64,000 nt of DNA, from NCBI RefSeq assembly GCF_026262505.1, contig NC_067206.1, positions 17,753,319 through 17,817,318 on the forward strand, written 5' to 3'. Shown here in pieces: positions 49,288-56,201 of the stretch (its first letter is position 1; every line of letters starts with the position of its first letter). This DNA is from Trichomonas vaginalis G3 (lineage: Eukaryota; Parabasalia; Trichomonadida; Trichomonadidae). The translations under genes were made by a program, and so were the position numbers. The notes below the pieces were generated by a model, which was given only the letters and a program-made list of their open reading frames with translations, ran no database searches and was not told where the DNA came from.

Positions 49288-49696
49288 GTCATTTTGAAAA
49301 GTGACAAAAAGGTGACAATCGAAATTTTAAAAATTGAGTATTTTACAGTTGGATTTATGAAATAATATAATATAAAAATCTGTAAAATATAAAATATAAA
49401 TAAATTTATAAAGTATGTCTTAAAAAATTCAATTAACAGAATTTGAGCAATATTGGCTGAGAACTATGGTCTGCGAGGTACATAGATAGAATCAGTACCT
49501 CGCAGACTATATTTCTTTATATGGCGCCGAAAATTTTTGGTGAAATGCGACGACATTTCACCAAAAATTTTTCGGCGCCATAGGATGAATTGGAGGGTGT
49601 GAGATACTATTAAATGCAATAGTACTCAGCCAAACCGTCTGAAAATTATCTCCGAAAAAAATTCTGCTGTCACTTTTTGTCACTTTTCAAAATGAC
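49288..49696. mobile_element. 409-bp MITE carrying three hairpins
   Basis: Terminal inverted repeats of ~30 bp (49288-49317, 49668-49696) beginning GTCATTTTGAAAAGTGACAA and differing by one inserted base. Inside: a 13-bp perfect hairpin (49469-49507), one with ~26-bp arms (49521-49581) and a 10-bp one (~49600-49628). The subterminal AAAAGTGACA motif matches the element at 40600. It splits an older hairpin: CCAAGTTCCTC at 49244 and GAGGAACTTGG at 49704. Confidence 0.75.
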
Positions 49697-49724
49697 GATC
49701 CGAGAGGAACTTGGCTTTGAATGA

Positions 49725-50155
49725 AAATTACAAGCTCTGACCTCAGGAAAAGCCAGAGCTTCGCATACCATACTCTGGGCCGGTTTCCCCAAATGCCGCC
49801 CTTATCCCGGGCGGCAAGAGTGGAATCCGGCCCTGGGAACAACCAAATACGAAGCTCTGGCCTAAGCAGTGGCCAGAGCCTGCAACTTTCATCCCAGGGC
49901 CGAGTTTTACGACGATCTTCCTCATGATGGAAGTTGTCGTTGAAACTCAGCCCTGAAAGACATACAGATACAGGCTCTGGCCCTAGCAAAGGCCAGGGCT
50001 TCGTTTTTAATGCCCAGGGCTGGCTTCACCAAATGCCGTCCTTATCCCGGGCGGCAGGAGTGGAATCCGGCCCTGGGATACTTACAACACGAAGCTCTGG
50101 CATCAGTAGAGGCAAGGGCCTGCAAGATCAATTCTCAGGGCCGAGAAGAGTGAAG
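49725..50155. repeat. GC-rich alternating short/long hairpin series
   Basis: Short hairpins GCTCTGAC/GCCAGAGC, GCTCTGGCC/GGCCAGAGC (9-bp perfect, ~49853-49878) and GGCTCTGGCC/GGCCAGGGC alternate with long imperfect ones built on CAGGGCCGG...CCGGCCCTG (around 49780-49838, 49890-49958, 50010-50075). A further long one of the same type stands at 50464-50528 with an inner GCCGTCCT/AGGACGGC. The GC content is far above the surroundings. The arrangement repeats about every 200-235 bp. Confidence 0.75.
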
Positions 50156-50582
50156 ATTGTTCACATCATTGACGATTTCCACTGTTTAAAAATAGAAAAA
50201 TAGGCCATTAAGAAAATATTGTATGAAATTTTAAATTTGAACACACTCTACATTGAGGAATTAAATTTATTAAGATATATTTACATATAATAAACGAGTG
50301 CTTAAAAATGTATTTAATTGCTTATGTAAGTTCCAAAAAAATCACGAAAATAAAAAAATCAAGATTAAAATTTTTGAATTTCTCAAATGGCGAAATTTTT
50401 GGGCGAACAAAAAAATGTACGTCCGGTCAAATAGCGTAATTAACGCATCCCTAGATTACAGTCCTCAGGGCCGGCTTTCCCAAATGCCGTCCTGATCTAG
50501 GACGGCAGGAGGGGAATCCGGTCCTGGGAACAAAGAAACGCGAAGCCCTGACCTAAGTATAGTCTGGGACTGCAAGTACAAT

Positions 50583-51007
50583 CCTCATGACCGAACTTAC
50601 AAAAATCTCCCAAATTCTTGGTGATCTCTTGGGAGTTCGGTCATGAGGAACGAAATATTCATCAATATCATTCAGACAAAGTCATTCCTACTATTTTTAG
50701 CCATTTAAGAGCGAGATTTTTTGCTGACTTTGTGATTGAAAAAGTCAAACGAAGAATTACGCTCTTAAATGACTAAAGACCTAGAAAAACTATCGACAAG
50801 ATACAAATGGCATGGTTACAATCCTTAAAGCGGAGATCTCCTAAAATCTTCCATACCATGGTAGACTTGAGGAGATCTCCGCTCTAAAGATTGCCAAGCT
50901 TTTTATAACATTCATGCCTACTATCCTTACTATGGTAGACATGAATTTTAGTTAGTATGGTTAACTTGGGTACGGCGACACTGTGTTCCACCTTACCCAA
51001 CTTAACC
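50583..51007. repeat. Five hairpins in tandem next to Maverick D
   Basis: 50583-50648 (CCTCATGACCGAACT with AGTTCGGTCATGAGG), 50696-50777 (18-bp arms around an inner GACTTT/AAAGTC), 50829-50883 (AGCGGAGATCTCCT with AGGAGATCTCCGCT), 50911-50945 and 50959-51007 (GGTTAACTTGGGTA with TACCCAACTTAACC, one mismatch). They run almost end to end up to the first sequences of Maverick D. Confidence 0.75.
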
Positions 51008-51037
51008 TTAAATATTTACAAAACCGTCTGACACATA

Positions 51038-51124
51038 AATGACTTCACTAATGACTTCACTAATGACTTCACTAACGACTTGACTAACAACTTCACTAAC
51101 ATTTTCGCTAACGACTTCACTAAT
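51038..51124. repeat. 12-bp tandem repeats (GACTTCACTAAT)
   Basis: About seven degenerate units of GACTTCACTAAT/C in a row, then two looser TTCTCACTAACG-like units to 51170. They lie at the outer side of the first gene of Maverick D and may be part of its terminus. Confidence 0.75.
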
Positions 51125-51163
51125 GAAAAATAAACGTTCTCACTAACGTTCCCACTAATGTTC

Positions 51164-51499
51164 TCATTTACAAAAGTATTGCAGCGCTTCCCATTGCTGT
51201 GCTTCACACAATAGTTCATATTCTTCAGTATCGCTGCTGTCACTCCAATCGTCAGAGTCAAAGTCACTGTCAAAATAAATGTTAGTAAGTTTTGACAAAG
51301 CTAATGAAACACGCTTACCGTTTGTATCTATTGCTTTTATATATCTCCCATTATGTTTGTTGTCATAAACGCTCAAACTAACTTTACCCTTTCTCCCTCG
51401 TATCTGATAGAATGTATTTTCACGAGGAACGAAGAACAAATTCTTGAACTCATGACCGTTGTAGTTTGTTATCTCAATAGTTTTCGTCATTACATCCAA
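51164..51499 (-). CDS. 111-residue protein, possibly NUMOD/AP2-like
   Basis: Strand-rich N-terminal ~70 residues ('FYQIRGRKGKVSLSVYDNKH', 'YIKAIDTNGKRVSLALSKL') resemble small DNA-binding modules of the NUMOD or AP2 type, followed by an Asp/Ser-rich acidic stretch. The pattern also recalls the module in the gene at 14872. Start ATG 51499 or 51490 after TTTTTATTTTATTTTGG. Weak family call. Confidence 0.4.
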   Translation of the reverse strand: MDVMTKTIEITNYNGHEFKNLFFVPRENTFYQIRGRKGKVSLSVYDNKHNGRYIKAIDTNGKRVSLALSKLTNIYFDSDFDSDDWSDSSDTEEYELLCEAQQWEALQYFCK

Positions 51500-51587
51500 A
51501 ATAAAATAAAAATTATATAAAAATAAACTTAAAAATTAATGATATCACCACCCTCACACGTATGAAAACATAGCACAAAAATAAATT

Positions 51588-51632
51588 TAGGTGAAGTGGT
51601 GAGATCTAACCTCATTTCTACCCTGTTGAATT
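51588..51632. repeat. GGGTAGA-type box (diverged)
   Basis: TAGGTGAAGTGGTGAGATCT then AACCTCATTTCTACCCTG. It keeps the AGATCT centre and the CTACCC end of the other boxes. It lies between two genes of the same direction. Confidence 0.5.
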
Positions 51633-52157
51633 CATTGCTTTATAACTCTCTTCCTTGGTTTTTTTAGTTGCTTTCTTTACGTCCGTCTCCAACTTGACTG
51701 TCTTTCTTCTTCGTCCGTAATGATACCAGTTACTTCCACCAGTCAATGGGTCAAATGGTCTTTCGTAAGGGTTTCCATACATTCCATAGGGACCATACGG
51801 AAGAACTACTAGTGGAGAAGAAACATTTTCTTTAGTTCCATCGACTCTATTTAAATGCATTGTTTCACCTTTCATCTGGTCATTAAAGTCTTTTGCGTGT
51901 TTTGCAAACTCATCGTCCTTTCCTAAAGCATTTTCTGACTCAGTCGCAACCAAATTGGATACTTTATTTATGAGCCCTATTTTATTTAATCTTAACTTCT
52001 TTGCAACCCAGCCTCCAATCTTCCCTTTATTTGCATCTAATGTCTTCGAAACCCTTCCTCCACTCATTTTATTTACTGCGTCATAAGCTCCAAGTGCTTT
52101 TGCTCCAAATGCTAATGCTTTTGTTCCCATTGCGCCTAAAGCTGCCCAAGCTACCAT
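51618..52157 (-). CDS. 179-residue Ala/Gly-rich protein, possibly pVI-like
   Basis: N-terminal hydrophobic stretch 'MVAWAALGAMGTKALAFGAK', a basic middle ('GGWVAKKLRLNKIGLINKV'), a Pro/Gly/Tyr-rich segment ('PYGPYGMYGNPYERPF') and a Lys-rich end. Similar in design to 11035-11436 in B. A membrane-active minor virion protein is an inference. Open frame. Confidence 0.45.
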   Translation of the reverse strand: MVAWAALGAMGTKALAFGAKALGAYDAVNKMSGGRVSKTLDANKGKIGGWVAKKLRLNKIGLINKVSNLVATESENALGKDDEFAKHAKDFNDQMKGETMHLNRVDGTKENVSSPLVVLPYGPYGMYGNPYERPFDPLTGGSNWYHYGRRRKTVKLETDVKKATKKTKEESYKAMNSTG

Positions 52158-52246
52158 TTACACCATATTAAAATCATCTCTCTTCAATATTATCTCATAA
52201 AAGTTCTCGTTACTGGAGAAAGTCAATGAAACATAAGCGTTCTCAC

Positions 52247-52272
52247 GGGCTTCGCCCTCACCGCTTTGCGGT
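52247..52272. repeat. Double mini-hairpin
   Basis: GGGC-ttc-GCCC followed after 3 bases by CCGC-ttt-GCGG (extended by an A-T pair). Both loops are 3 bases. It lies in the short spacer between two Maverick D genes. Same design as 60388-60411 and 61310-61338. Confidence 0.7.
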
Positions 52273-52381
52273 CTATCTAACTTCTTTCTTATCTCATCTA
52301 TACGCTTCAAATGTCTGAACAATTGCTAACATCTTCTACAACAGTTATTTCATCATGAATGACCTTCAAAAACAAACTCAT

Positions 52382-53263
52382 TTAATATGCTATTAAAATC
52401 ATCTCAATAATGAGTCCATCCTTTCCATCTTTAGGTAGTACAACATCTTTCATTGAAGAAGGTTCGACAAGTCTTATGTTAAACTTACTGACAAAGTTTG
52501 TTATACTATAATGCTTCGGCGGCGAATACATGTAGTTTGAAAGACATAATATAGATTCTTCAGCAAATTCACTTATACTGGATTTTATAACAATGTTCTC
52601 ACGAGACCAAATACCACCAATTGACAATCTTGCAAGCAATCCTGCTGAACCTTCAACTGTAAACGTCGATGGTAACATTCCACGAAGGTCATCTATTGAC
52701 ATCGTTGAGTCACTGTATTTAAATATTTTCTTAAAGCAATCGTCATTATCTAACCATGCAATAGCTTTGAAGTTTTCATTCGAATATACATCTGCTTCAT
52801 TAAATGTAAAACCTGACTTCTTTGCAGAGACGACTTTAAAATCTATTGAGTTTGTTTCAAAATTATATGCTATGGTAACTTCTGAAGGTAATGGATGTCC
52901 TTCCGCAGTCAGTTGTTCTCTCACTACCGTTTGAAGCTTTGTATTAAAAACTTTCATGTCATCTCCTGTATCTAAGTTCACATACACAGCAACAGGGAAA
53001 CTATCTTGCTTCTTTGTTTCATCATTATACCTCAAAACATTAAAGTTCTTCAATAATATTGTTCTTCCTGCTGGAATACTTCGAACCTGTCTGATTTCAA
53101 TAGCTTTCTCACCTCCTACATACTCTACCCAGTGTCTTGGATATTCATAAGTATACTGACTTTCTTGAATTTTGGTTGGTTTCATCATAACATGTTCATA
53201 GTATATCTTTATACTCTTGTCAGTTAGACTCGGTGCTATGTTCTGAATATTTCTGACTTGCAT
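52382..53263 (-). CDS. Capsid-associated protein of Maverick D
   Basis: 293 residues from the ATG at 53263, chosen because it leaves a 16-bp divergent gap to the ATPase gene. N-terminal 'YTYEYPRHWVEYVGG' corresponds to 'YRFDYPLRWLRD' in A/B. Beta-rich throughout; the end 'FNIRLVEPSSMKDVVLPKDG' follows the last-strand pattern of Polinton minor capsid proteins. It may be a second jelly-roll vertex or cement protein, beside the penton-like gene at 55408. The frame is open, so this is the best copy of the family here. Confidence 0.6.
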   Translation of the reverse strand: MQVRNIQNIAPSLTDKSIKIYYEHVMMKPTKIQESQYTYEYPRHWVEYVGGEKAIEIRQVRSIPAGRTILLKNFNVLRYNDETKKQDSFPVAVYVNLDTGDDMKVFNTKLQTVVREQLTAEGHPLPSEVTIAYNFETNSIDFKVVSAKKSGFTFNEADVYSNENFKAIAWLDNDDCFKKIFKYSDSTMSIDDLRGMLPSTFTVEGSAGLLARLSIGGIWSRENIVIKSSISEFAEESILCLSNYMYSPPKHYSITNFVSKFNIRLVEPSSMKDVVLPKDGKDGLIIEMILIAY

Positions 53264-53279
53264 TTTTAATGGAAATAAA
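53264..53279. promoter_or_regulatory. 16-bp shared promoter of a divergent pair
   Basis: Only TTTTAATGGAAATAAA separates the two ATGs. Similar gaps with an (A/T)AAATAAAA-type core occur before other D genes (17 bp at 56185-56201). Confidence 0.5.
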
Positions 53280-54167
53280 ATGAAGCATTTAATACATGAC
53301 GTAGATGAAGACATGAATGAAACTACAGACAAACTTAACTCTTCTCTCATTCTTCCTTTCAGTAAGGACTATGAGTTCTGTTCAAATGGTGTTTATTTCT
53401 ATTGTGGAAAGATGGGGTCAGGAAAGACATTCAACCTCATTCGTCATATACTCATAACAGAACGTTTAGGAAACGACTCTTACTATGACCAAATCATTAT
53501 ATCAGCAACTTCAGACTCTATGGACTCAACAGCGAAAACATTTATGTCAAAAGTTCAAGCCTCTGTCGTTAAAGTTCCAGACAGTGAACTCATTGAATTT
53601 CTTCAACGTTACATTCGACGTAAGAGGAAATATTATGCCATCGTTGAATTTATACAGTCAGAAATGCAAAAGACTTCAGAAGAGATGGAAAGAATTATTG
53701 ACAAACACCACTTACGTCAATACTCAGGAGTTTACGATATGAAACAACTGACAAACTACATTCTATCAAAACTTTCAAAATACCCCTTCAAAAAATATCC
53801 ATCAAACACTTTATTAGTTTGTGACGACTTCGCCGGAAAAGGTTTAGTGTCAAAACCAGACTCACCATTAGCTAACATCATAACTAAAGTCAGACATTAC
53901 CATTTAACTGTAGCAATACTTATGCAAACATGGAGGTTTTTAGCTTTAAACATAAAACGTCTCATAACTGACTTCGTTATCTTTCAAGGTTTCTCACGTT
54001 ATGATATTGAACTCATTTGGAAACAGTCAGGTATAACATTACCTTTTGAAGAAATTTGGGAAGCATATAAGTCTCTCATCTCTCCTCGTTCATACCTTGA
54101 GATTCATATCATGACTAATACCATTAAAGTCAAAAATATTCCATGGGAACGACCAACATTGTTTTAA
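53280..54167 (+). CDS. Genome-packaging ATPase (FtsK/A32-type) of Maverick D
   Basis: 295 residues. Walker A 'GKMGSGKT' (43-50), Walker B 'TLLVCDD' (177-183), then 'VRHYHLTVAILMQTWR', the family's sensor strand with Gln. Open frame, clearly homologous to the B ATPase but well diverged, which marks D as another subfamily. Its stop overlaps the convergent gene at 54164 by 4 bp. Confidence 0.87.
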   Translation: MKHLIHDVDEDMNETTDKLNSSLILPFSKDYEFCSNGVYFYCGKMGSGKTFNLIRHILITERLGNDSYYDQIIISATSDSMDSTAKTFMSKVQASVVKVPDSELIEFLQRYIRRKRKYYAIVEFIQSEMQKTSEEMERIIDKHHLRQYSGVYDMKQLTNYILSKLSKYPFKKYPSNTLLVCDDFAGKGLVSKPDSPLANIITKVRHYHLTVAILMQTWRFLALNIKRLITDFVIFQGFSRYDIELIWKQSGITLPFEEIWEAYKSLISPRSYLEIHIMTNTIKVKNIPWERPTLF

Positions 54168-54565
54168 AGTTTAACCTTCAATTGACTGATGGTAAACAAA
54201 TTCCATGCATCTCTGTCGCCATTTCTGTTAATATTTTTGCTGTCATTCATATCATCCACTTCCCCATCCGTTAGCTTTTGAGGATATGCGTTAGAATAGC
54301 TGTTCTTAAATGAAGGCTTTTCACCTTTGAGAGCATAAACTCTATAACTTTCTGCATACTTTATGTTTGAACCTCCTGAGCCATCATTGACATAAATTTT
54401 TATAGGCTTCCACCCTTTGTTCATGTTCCTGCTTCTTCCCTTAGCTCTTTTGTTCAGTAGTTCTACATCTTTATACACAGCACCTGTCTCAGTGAATTCA
54501 ACAATATTTTCATTCGTTAGCTTTACATTCAAACCCTTGTCGAGTATATTGTTCATTTCATACAT
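54164..54565 (-). CDS. 133-residue protein of unknown function (Maverick D)
   Basis: Start at ATG 54565 ('MYEMNNILDKGLNVKLTNEN'), after a leader rich in A/T (ATAGAATAAAAACC). Strand-rich, basic middle ('NKRAKGRSRNMNKGWKPIKI'), ending 'AWNLFTISQLKVKL'. Divergent from the gene at 54591 over 25 bp. No homologue recognised in B. Confidence 0.5.
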   Translation of the reverse strand: MYEMNNILDKGLNVKLTNENIVEFTETGAVYKDVELLNKRAKGRSRNMNKGWKPIKIYVNDGSGGSNIKYAESYRVYALKGEKPSFKNSYSNAYPQKLTDGEVDDMNDSKNINRNGDRDAWNLFTISQLKVKL

Positions 54566-54590
54566 ATAAAAGGTTTTTATTCTATATGAA

Positions 54591-55211
54591 ATGAGAAGCA
54601 AATCCATCTTAGCTGGTGCCGTTAATGTTCCAATTGAACCAACATCAAATGTTGACTCACGAACGACAAACAATATTGTCATAAAGAACTATAGTTCGGA
54701 GTGTTTGAAAGAAAAAGAACCAGATCTTAAGTCGGTGAATTTAAACACAGCTTCAAGTGCAAACGCTAACGCTACATCAGATGTTAAGTTAGAGTATCCA
54801 CCACTGGACCAAATTCTTTCAAGAGAAGCCAGCGACAATCCTTACACAAATGTTCAAACAAATCCTTCAGATAACGTAGACCATTACCTTCTTCAGTTAT
54901 ACCAAACAATTTTACTCAAAGACGATAAGAAGCTTTTGACAAATCTTATAAGCAAGAACCAAATAATTCTAACAAAGGAGGACCTTGAAAATGTTATCTC
55001 ACGAATAACAGGGAAACAATGTGTCATTGACTATCTCGACCCTGAAATCGAATGCTGTGGTCAAACTCCACTATTCATGAAAATAGGTAACATCCGCATC
55101 ATTGAAACACCAGGAACTACAGGAGTTGAGTTTAAGTATAAATATTCGAATGAATATACAAAACTTTCAACAGAATATAAACTTTGCTTGAAATATGTTT
55201 TAGTAAATTAA
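54591..55211 (+). CDS. Conserved 206-residue Maverick protein (Maverick D)
   Basis: Homologue of 24005-24586 in B. The conserved C-terminal domain has 'CVIDYLDPEIECCGQTPLF' and 'YKLCLKYVLVN'; the N-terminal half is low-complexity Asn/Ser/Ala-rich with a helical 'YLLQLYQTILLKDDKKLL'. The conserved Cys pair could bind metal. The stop overlaps the next convergent gene by 4 bp. Presence in both subfamilies suggests a core particle function. Confidence 0.62.
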   Translation: MRSKSILAGAVNVPIEPTSNVDSRTTNNIVIKNYSSECLKEKEPDLKSVNLNTASSANANATSDVKLEYPPLDQILSREASDNPYTNVQTNPSDNVDHYLLQLYQTILLKDDKKLLTNLISKNQIILTKEDLENVISRITGKQCVIDYLDPEIECCGQTPLFMKIGNIRIIETPGTTGVEFKYKYSNEYTKLSTEYKLCLKYVLVN

Positions 55212-55447
55212 AGCAATTTATAGTATCTGTCCAAAACTTCTTCAACAGTATCGAACTCATCTTCATAATGCAAACCTAATCTTATTGACTTGGTGCAGTT
55301 TTCACTAACACAATATTTTTCTGTTCTCTTGACTGACATAACTAACTCATTTGTTTCATCAAACAGCAACAACCAAAGTTCATGACCTAATACATAACAT
55401 TCATACTTTATATTTTTAGCTCTGAGTTCTCTTGTAAGCTGTTGCAT
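55208..55447 (-). CDS. Small conserved Maverick protein (Maverick D)
   Basis: 79 residues, 'MQQLTRELRAKNIKYECYVL' onward, strand-rich with 'HELWLLLFDETNELVMSVKR'. Same position, beside the 'CCG' protein gene, and similar size and pattern as the small gene at 36638 in C. Its start overlaps the upstream penton-like gene by 40 bases. Confidence 0.5.
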   Translation of the reverse strand: MQQLTRELRAKNIKYECYVLGHELWLLLFDETNELVMSVKRTEKYCVSENCTKSIRLGLHYEDEFDTVEEVLDRYYKLL

Positions 55448-56184
55448 TTATATTTTTCTAAAAAGTCAACTTCAACAGTCATTCGCACTGGTGCCTTCAG
55501 TTCTACAGGCTCTCCTTGAAAGTCAACAAGTCTGAATTGCATGTCTTTCAAATTATGAGGACTAATGCGAACCCATTTACCTAAATGAGTTGCTATGACA
55601 GGAACGTTTGGAATGAACATTGAATTTACTTCATAACAGAAAGACTTATATTCTACTGAACCTTTACTATTAACTCCTGAAATACCTGTGACATTAGCTA
55701 TTTTTGACTCAATGTACAAACAGTTGCCATAACATACGTATGGAACAGATTTCATCTCAATCGTTTTGTCAACACTTTTCAAAGGAACTGTCATATGGTA
55801 TGCTCCCAGAGGCAATTGAACTCTATGACTCATTCTTGGTATCTTAAACTCCTTCGCATAACTGAACTTCAAAACTCCTGCAATAAGTTTAACATTCATT
55901 AAGTTTTCTTCGTTATCCTTGTTTATTGTAGTATTTATGAGAGCATTTAACACTCCAGCTAATGTTTCCATCTTATATTCTACATTATTGTGAAATCTTA
56001 TTTCGTGCTTCTTTCCATCTATTTCAATCTCCATGAAATCTGTTTCATCTGTTATAACGAATGAAGCGATAGTATTGAAGTCAACCATTCTGAATGCAAG
56101 CGCCTCATTCTGTAGACCTAAGTTTGTTTGTAGCTTTACTGTCCCGTATTCGTTTGGGTCTGTACTTTGCAAATAGAACAACAT
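55408..56184 (-). CDS. Minor capsid (penton-like) protein of Maverick D
   Basis: 258 residues from ATG 56184, set by the 17-bp divergent gap to the fiber gene. Single-jelly-roll pattern: 'FRMVDFNTIASFVITDETDF', mid-strands 'RVQLPLGAYHMTVPLKSVDK', and a C-terminal 'FRLVDFQGEPVELKAPVRM' block, the hallmark I associate with Polinton penton/minor capsid proteins. Homologue of 23185-24000 in B. Paired head-to-head with the fiber-like gene, fitting a vertex protein that holds the fiber. Confidence 0.7.
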   Translation of the reverse strand: MLFYLQSTDPNEYGTVKLQTNLGLQNEALAFRMVDFNTIASFVITDETDFMEIEIDGKKHEIRFHNNVEYKMETLAGVLNALINTTINKDNEENLMNVKLIAGVLKFSYAKEFKIPRMSHRVQLPLGAYHMTVPLKSVDKTIEMKSVPYVCYGNCLYIESKIANVTGISGVNSKGSVEYKSFCYEVNSMFIPNVPVIATHLGKWVRISPHNLKDMQFRLVDFQGEPVELKAPVRMTVEVDFLEKYKCNSLQENSELKI

Positions 56185-56201
56185 TTTATTCTCATTAAAA
56201 T

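Larger units (their letters stand above)
48240..51010. other. Gene-free region packed with long DNA hairpins
   Basis: No believable gene; the short frames are those that palindromes create on both strands. Hairpins noted: 48790-48850 (22-bp perfect arms), 49136-49189 (~24-bp arms), 49244-49714 (arms split by a MITE), a GC-rich alternating series 49725-50155, 50464-50528, 50583-50648 (15-bp perfect arms), 50696-50777 (18-bp arms), 50829-50883 (14-bp perfect arms), 50911-50945 and 50959-51007. AT-rich filler lies at 48240-48780, 48860-49130 and 50160-50455. Confidence 0.75.

Noticed and set aside
49687-50203. Overlapping open frames on both strands (60-100 residues)
   Set aside because: They are created by GC-rich palindromes, which keep both strands open. 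Composition is not protein-like and there is no start signal.
49725-50528. Integron attC-like array
   Set aside because: Superficially similar hairpin series, but no integrase, no attC core sites, no gene cassettes, and a nuclear protist genome.
51016-51273. Reverse-strand frame of 'LVKS' repeats
   Set aside because: Simple translation of the 12-bp tandem repeat, out of frame with the neighbouring gene and without a supported start.
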